A stretch of DNA of 34,867 bases from the NCBI GenBank assembly GCA_902362975.1, contig CABIYO010000027.1, forward strand, positions 544 through 35,410, written 5' to 3'. Position 1 is the stretch's first letter, and the number at the start of each line of letters is the position of its first letter. Shown piece by piece: positions 31,209 through 34,867 of the stretch. The translations under genes were made by a program, and so were the position numbers. The notes below the pieces were generated by a model, which ran no database searches, was not told the origin of the DNA, and worked only from the letters and a program-made list of their open reading frames with translations. The stretch is from Caryophanales bacterium. GTDB taxonomy: Bacteria; Bacillota; Bacilli; Exiguobacteriales; Exiguobacteriaceae.

Positions 31209-32287
31209 CAGTCCGTCTCCTTCATCCAATCCGACCATGCCGCATTTGATTCACCCCAACCCGGAACGTACTGTCCAAGGTCATCCATCGTGACAGGCTC
31301 ATTCGGCAAGACATCACGGTCCACTAGATATGGGTCGACCGAATGAATGGAAGGCGTCTCTTCCCCGACCACTTTTTGATAAGCGTATCGGACTTGAATA
31401 CGGCCGATTTCGGCTGGATCTGTGGCAGCTGTCACTTTCCACGGACTCCCCTCTTCTTGCATGAGTTGCAAGTCTTCGTCACTCAAGTCAATCCCGTAAA
31501 CGGCAATCTCGTCACGGCCTGCTTGCTTGATGGCACGGCTCGCCCCTTTGGCGAACTCGTCCCACATCGCAAACACCGCATCGATTTCGCCTTCTGGATA
31601 CTTCTTCAAAATCGCCTCCATCTGGCTTTGCGTATCGAGCGCCGTGTTGTTCGTCGCCGAACCGAACTTCGCGACTTCCTGGATGCCCGGATACCGTTTC
31701 AAGAATGCATCATAAATCGTATGACGGCGTTCCATCGGTGTGAATCCACCGACCCAAATCGTGACGATGTTCCCTTCCCCGTCTAAATCTTCCGCGAGTG
31801 CTTTGAGCGAGCGCCATGCGAGTGAATAATCGTCTTGGTCGATGACCGTCACGCCTTCATTCGTCAAATCGTTATCGAATGCGACAACTTTGATGCCTTT
31901 GTCGAGCGCCCGTTGAACAGGCTCTTTCAAGGCATCGGCACGTCCGTGGTCAATCAAGATCACATCGACTCCTTGTGTCGTCGCCGTATCGACATAACTC
32001 GCCATTTTCGACAAATCATTTTCGGCGTTATACACTTTCACGTTGCCACCGAACGCTTCGACTTGCTCGGTCACCCCTTCGATATATTGCGAAGAGAATG
32101 TCCCGATCGACATCTGCATGACGAGGGCGACTTCTAAATCTTTCGGAAGTGTCTCATTTGAGACGTTGACGGTTTTCGTTTCCGTTTTACTTGTTGTCGT
32201 AGTCGTTTTCGGTTGCGCCTGTTCGTTCGTGCATCCGGCAAGTGCTAAGATGACGGTCAACAGGAAGAAGATGATTTTTTTAGACAT
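31208..32287 (-). CDS. Sugar-type ABC transporter substrate-binding lipoprotein
   Basis: 359-residue periplasmic-binding-protein-like lipoprotein, lipobox LAGC (LALAGCTNEQ, Cys at residue 19). A Thr/Ser/Lys-rich linker follows, then a Peripla_BP_4 fold: VALVMQMSIGTFSSQYIEG, VDVILIDHGRADALKEPV, IKVVAFDNDLTNEGV, VFAMWDEFAKGASRAIKQAG and EIAVYGIDLSDEDL. It resembles RbsB-type proteins but with its own ligand contacts. The ATG at 32287 overlaps the mtnA stop by 8 bases. In the S-box operon this is the component that would define the imported sugar, probably methylthioribose. Confidence 0.85.
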   Translation of the reverse strand: MSKKIIFFLLTVILALAGCTNEQAQPKTTTTTSKTETKTVNVSNETLPKDLEVALVMQMSIGTFSSQYIEGVTEQVEAFGGNVKVYNAENDLSKMASYVDTATTQGVDVILIDHGRADALKEPVQRALDKGIKVVAFDNDLTNEGVTVIDQDDYSLAWRSLKALAEDLDGEGNIVTIWVGGFTPMERRHTIYDAFLKRYPGIQEVAKFGSATNNTALDTQSQMEAILKKYPEGEIDAVFAMWDEFAKGASRAIKQAGRDEIAVYGIDLSDEDLQLMQEEGSPWKVTAATDPAEIGRIQVRYAYQKVVGEETPSIHSVDPYLVDRDVLPNEPVTMDDLGQYVPGWGESNAAWSDWMKETD

Positions 32288-33314
32288 ATGTGTTTCCTCC
32301 TACATGTTCTACAATGACCGACTCAGTCGGTTCGAGCACACCAGTCTCTGTGATCAGACCGGTGATCAGTTCGGGTGGGGTCACATCAAACGCCGGATTG
32401 AAGACGGTGATGCCGACGAGTGCCGTCGGATGTCCTCCGATATGGGTCACTTCATGGGCGTCCCGTTCCTCGATTTGAATCGTGTCGTCCGCCTCTAAAT
32501 CGAACGTCGAATGTGGGGCTGCCACATAGAATGGGATGCCGTAATGCTTCGCCAAAATCGCAAGCTGGAGTGTTCCGATTTTATTCGCTGTATGACCGGT
32601 ACGGGTGATACGGTCCGCCCCGACGATGATGGCATCGATTTGTTTCGTCTGGATGGTCCACGCCGCCATATTATCCGTGATCAATGTAACGTCGATGTCC
32701 GCCCGGTCGAGCTCCCATACGGTCAATCGTGCTCCTTGAAGCAGTGGTCGCGTTTCGGACGCGAACACCCGAAACGGGATGCCTCGCTCTTTTCCGACGT
32801 AAAACGGCGCGAGCGCGGTACCGTATCGTGACGTCGCGATGGCACCGGCGTTACAGATCGTCAATACGTTGCCACCAGCGGGTAACACGGTGAGCGCATG
32901 CTCCCCAATCGTACGATACGTGGCCACGTCTTGTTCAAAGATTTCAATCGCACGCTGCTTGATTGCTTTTGCAATCTGTTCAAAGTCCTCTCCCACATTC
33001 AGTCGAAGGAGTGATTCGATGACATGCTGTAAGTTGACCGCGGTCGGTCTTGTCGCAATCAACCGTTGACCGACTTGATTCAATTGGAGATGAAAATATG
33101 GATTGTCTTGTAGACGTGACGCTTCTTTCGCAAGGACAAACGCCCCGAAATAAGCGATGGCCGGTGCACCGCGAACTTGAAGCGACTTGATTGCCTGCTC
33201 GGCTTGTTCGAGCGTCAACACTTCGACATAGCGCTCTTCTTGCGGCAACAGCGTCTGATCTAAAATCGTCAACACTTCCGTGTCGGCATCGAAATGAATA
33301 CTTTGCACACTCAT
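32280..33314 (-). CDS. mtnA: S-methyl-5-thioribose-1-phosphate isomerase
   Basis: MtnA converts methylthioribose-1-phosphate to methylthioribulose-1-phosphate in the methionine salvage pathway. The 344-residue protein has VRGAPAIAYFGA, LTICNAGAIATSRYGTALAP (catalytic Cys in T-x-C-N-x-G), FRVFASETRPLLQGARLT, IVGADRITRTGHTANKIGT (catalytic Asp in GAD) and TVFNPAFDVTPPELI. Length and motifs are normal. It overlaps the mtnK stop by 4 bases (ATGA) and precedes the ABC transporter genes by overlap, so all five are one operon. Later salvage genes (mtnB, W/X, D) are not in this window. Confidence 0.93.
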   Translation of the reverse strand: MSVQSIHFDADTEVLTILDQTLLPQEERYVEVLTLEQAEQAIKSLQVRGAPAIAYFGAFVLAKEASRLQDNPYFHLQLNQVGQRLIATRPTAVNLQHVIESLLRLNVGEDFEQIAKAIKQRAIEIFEQDVATYRTIGEHALTVLPAGGNVLTICNAGAIATSRYGTALAPFYVGKERGIPFRVFASETRPLLQGARLTVWELDRADIDVTLITDNMAAWTIQTKQIDAIIVGADRITRTGHTANKIGTLQLAILAKHYGIPFYVAAPHSTFDLEADDTIQIEERDAHEVTHIGGHPTALVGITVFNPAFDVTPPELITGLITETGVLEPTESVIVEHVGGNTYV

Positions 33315-34462
33315 ACGCGCACCTCCGACAAGACCGGGATCAGCTGATCGATCGATTGGATCTGATGACGCTGTTTGATGAGACGCGTACCAAGTTCTAG
33401 GGCGTGACGTTTCCGTTCGATGCGAAGGTCATCCGGCAATGTCTCTAAGTCGGCGACACCAGCTAGACCGACCGTCCGCCGAATCAATTCGCAGCCCGCG
33501 TAGCCGATCGCATCGCTCAAAATGGATGGCAACAGTTCGTCCACGAATCCTACTGTGTTGAACGGCTCTGCGGCCTGTGTAAAGCGAGTACGGAACGTTT
33601 TCTCGAACGTCTCCCAGACGGTGAGTACTTCTGTGAAGCGTTCGAACCGTTTCAACGGATGCGCATACGTTGAGAAGACCAAATGGGCAATGATTTGACC
33701 GATGTCAAAGCCGAACGGACCGTAAAAGGCAAACTCAGGATCGATGATTTTCGTTTCCTGTCGGGTCGCAAAAATGCTTCCTGTATGTAAATCTCCATGT
33801 AGCAACGCTTCGTGCTTCGTCACGAACCCAACCTTCAATTTCGTCACTTCAATTTTCAAGGCGAGGTCTGACCACAGTTGCTCCACATCTGGACGAAGGA
33901 CTGGCTCGATTTGATTCGATTCTGCGTCGCGATACGGGTCGGTGAAGATCAGCCTTTCCGTGATATCGCATAGTTCTGGATTGTAATACTCTTTTTCGAT
34001 TTGTTTCTTCACGAGTGGTCCGTTCGCGTAGTCAGACGTCGCAAACAACGTTTCCCCGAGGAACGTACCGACGTGGCGGGCTAAGTTCGGGTAGCTCTCT
34101 CCTTTTAGGAAGCCGGTGCGGACGATTTCGAACGATGATAAATCTTCTAAAATCGTATAGGCGAGTTCACGGTCACTCCCGAGGACACTCGGGACGAACT
34201 GAGGCACGACCTTAGAAAATTCACGAAGAGCCAGCTGTTCGATCCAAGACCGGTCAAGCGTGAGCGGCCAGCTCTCCCCTACAACTTTTGCGTACGGTAA
34301 CGCTTGTTTCACAATCAATGACGTCTCTCCTTGACGAATGCGAAAGACGAGATTTAAATTTCCATCCCCGATCTCCTCGCATTCTGCAATCCCCTCTTCT
34401 AGTAACCCTAACTGTCGAACGTGGTCGACGACACTCTGTTCTGTAAACGCCTCATAAGCCAT
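33311..34462 (-). CDS. mtnK: Methylthioribose kinase
   Basis: MtnK phosphorylates methylthioribose on C1, the entry step of salvage in Bacilli. The 383-residue protein has an aminoglycoside-kinase-like fold: GDGNLNLVFRI (glycine-rich loop), SLIVKQALPY, the catalytic LLHGDLHTGSIFA with HGDLH and IDPEFAFYGPFGFDIG (metal-binding DPE). ATG 34462 follows AAAGGGGAAAACCATC; longer frames run into the riboswitch. First gene of the operon, directly downstream of the S-box terminator. Confidence 0.93.
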   Translation of the reverse strand: MAYEAFTEQSVVDHVRQLGLLEEGIAECEEIGDGNLNLVFRIRQGETSLIVKQALPYAKVVGESWPLTLDRSWIEQLALREFSKVVPQFVPSVLGSDRELAYTILEDLSSFEIVRTGFLKGESYPNLARHVGTFLGETLFATSDYANGPLVKKQIEKEYYNPELCDITERLIFTDPYRDAESNQIEPVLRPDVEQLWSDLALKIEVTKLKVGFVTKHEALLHGDLHTGSIFATRQETKIIDPEFAFYGPFGFDIGQIIAHLVFSTYAHPLKRFERFTEVLTVWETFEKTFRTRFTQAAEPFNTVGFVDELLPSILSDAIGYAGCELIRRTVGLAGVADLETLPDDLRIERKRHALELGTRLIKQRHQIQSIDQLIPVLSEVRV

Positions 34463-34492
34463 GATGGTTTTCCCCTTTCTTAACTCTATGCA

Positions 34493-34524
34493 TGAAAAAA
34501 GCCCCTTTCTCCGCGAGAAAGAGG
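34493..34524 (-). terminator. S-box expression-platform terminator before mtnK
   Basis: Minus strand GCCTCTTTCTC-GCG-GAGAAAGGGGC followed by TTTTTTC; it forms when SAM is bound. Confidence 0.85.
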
Positions 34525-34650
34525 CACACCCAAATTGGTTGTTCCTCTCATCTTTCAGACATGTGTCTGGTGGATGTAGCACCGTGCCAAATGGTCGGTT
34601 GCTGCGGCGTCTTAGGGCCAATTCCCTCTGCCAACTCGCGATAAGAGTAA
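34493..34650 (-). promoter_or_regulatory. SAM-I (S-box) riboswitch of the mtnK operon
   Basis: Read on the minus strand the aptamer has the S-box landmarks in order: CTTATCGCGAG (34645-34635), GGCAGAGGGAATTGGCCC, GACGCCGCAGCAACC, a GGCACGGTGCTACATCC helix and the closing AGATGAGAG (34553-34545). The terminator hairpin at 34493-34524 follows. With SAM the terminator forms and mtnK transcription stops; low SAM lets it through. This fits a methionine salvage operon. Confidence 0.93.
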
Positions 34651-34682
34651 ATGATGTAATTGTGTTTGACGTGTTGAGACGA

Positions 34683-34712
34683 ATATTACGGACTAGGCAT
34701 GCTAGTTGTCAA
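34683..34712 (-). promoter_or_regulatory. Promoter of the mtnK operon
   Basis: Minus strand TTGACA (34712-34707), 18 bp, TAATAT (34688-34683). Transcription would begin about 30 bases before the S-box aptamer. The TTGACA lies at the edge of the IS30-family end region and may have come with it. Confidence 0.6.
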
Positions 34713-34867
34713 TCCTCTATTTTCAGTCGCCCACTTATTTTCGACACGCATATATAGAAACATTATTTTCAAACTTTTTTTCTCGACGGTTTGTCAAATT
34801 AAGCGCAACACTTCCTCGGTGAAGGCCTCGTGTGCGGTTTTCCAGTTCAGGCATTTTCTCGGCCGCC
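34713..34867 (-). mobile_element. IS30-family element, end beside mtnK, cut by window edge
   Basis: Contains the C-terminal codons of an IS30-type transposase (34794-34867) and a downstream AT-rich stretch (34713-34793) with GACTGAAAATAGAGG just before the mtnK promoter, probably the terminal repeat. The exact boundary is not determinable without the other end. Confidence 0.5.
34794..34867 (-). CDS. IS30-family transposase, C-terminal end (partial)
   Basis: The minus-strand frame reads RPRKCLNWKTAHEAFTEEVL followed by RLI and a TGA at 34796-34794. This is the conserved C-terminus of IS30-family transposases (RPRKCLNWKTPxEAF). The rest of the gene lies outside the window. Integrity unknown. 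Confidence 0.82.
   Translation of the reverse strand, partial: RPRKCLNWKTAHEAFTEEVLRLI

Noticed and set aside
1..34867. CRISPR arrays, tRNA/rRNA genes, prophage or conjugation genes
   Set aside because: No regularly spaced repeats, no CCA-ended cloverleaf or conserved rRNA sequence, and no structural phage or mobilisation genes were seen.

Overview
The window reads as chromosomal DNA of a low-GC-lineage Gram-positive bacterium (Bacilli) with GC content near 50 percent, most like Exiguobacterium. The basis is protein resemblance recalled from memory: Bacillus-type LipA/LipL/LipM, YwhD, YwfO, Des, MurP/MupG, NsrR/Hmp and an S-box (SAM-I) riboswitch. AGGAGG-type ribosome binding sites and intrinsic terminators behind nearly every transcription unit fit this. 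No tRNA, rRNA, CRISPR array or prophage was seen.

Layout. 1-701: 5' part of a TnpB-type IS200/IS605-family element that interrupts a cardiolipin synthase gene (3' half, 703-1695). 1671-4206, minus strand: VTT/DedA-like membrane protein, dicarboxylate symporter, YwhD-like protein. 4262-9068, minus: a MurNAc/MurNAc-GlcNAc recycling locus (murR, GNAT, then murQ, murP, mupG). 9163-10017: YpfJ-type metallopeptidase. 10166-10354: small tautomerase. 10423-10972: a broken Na/Pi-cotransporter-like gene. 10992-12287: YwfO-type HD hydrolase. 12389-14091: lipL and a DegV gene. 14133-16082: secreted NagZ-like GH3 enzyme with a long structured leader. 16412-18157: lipA and lipM. 18193-19069: a 5'-deleted fatty acid desaturase. 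19154-21312, minus: a K+ channel gene with an in-frame stop, followed by a tandem-HD protein. 21419-23878, plus: an unknown protein, a lipoprotein, a glutathionylspermidine-synthase-like ATP-grasp enzyme and a DUF350 membrane protein. 23949-24506: orphan anchored protein. 24548-26275: hmp and divergent nsrR. 26314-28262: a scarred area with an AT-rich orphan, a dioxygenase fragment, an element remnant, a gshF 3' fragment and a C-terminally truncated VOC protein. 28337-28816: GNAT. 28832-34462, minus: a five-gene operon, mtnK-mtnA-binding protein-ATPase-permease, behind an S-box riboswitch (34493-34650). 34794-34867: end of an IS30-family transposase.

How the genes work together. Three functional themes stand out. 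(1) Cell-wall recycling: exported NagZ trims muropeptides outside, MurP imports and phosphorylates MurNAc sugars, MupG splits MurNAc-6P-GlcNAc, MurQ makes GlcNAc-6P, and MurR probably acts on two palindromes at the murQ promoter. (2) Lipoylation: LipM, LipL and LipA are all present at two nearby loci. (3) Methylthioribose salvage: MtnK and MtnA share a SAM-riboswitch operon with a sugar-type ABC importer, which predicts methylthioribose uptake.

A fourth theme is decay. Besides cls (insertion), the window holds gshF and a ring-cleaving dioxygenase joined by one deletion that starts in an IS copy, a Na/Pi-transporter-like gene with a 4-bp duplication and an apparent internal deletion, a desaturase whose start is fused to a promoter -10 box, a VOC gene without its last strand, and a K+ channel with a premature TGA. 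This is an unusual density of small lesions for a Bacilli chromosome and deserves checking against reads.
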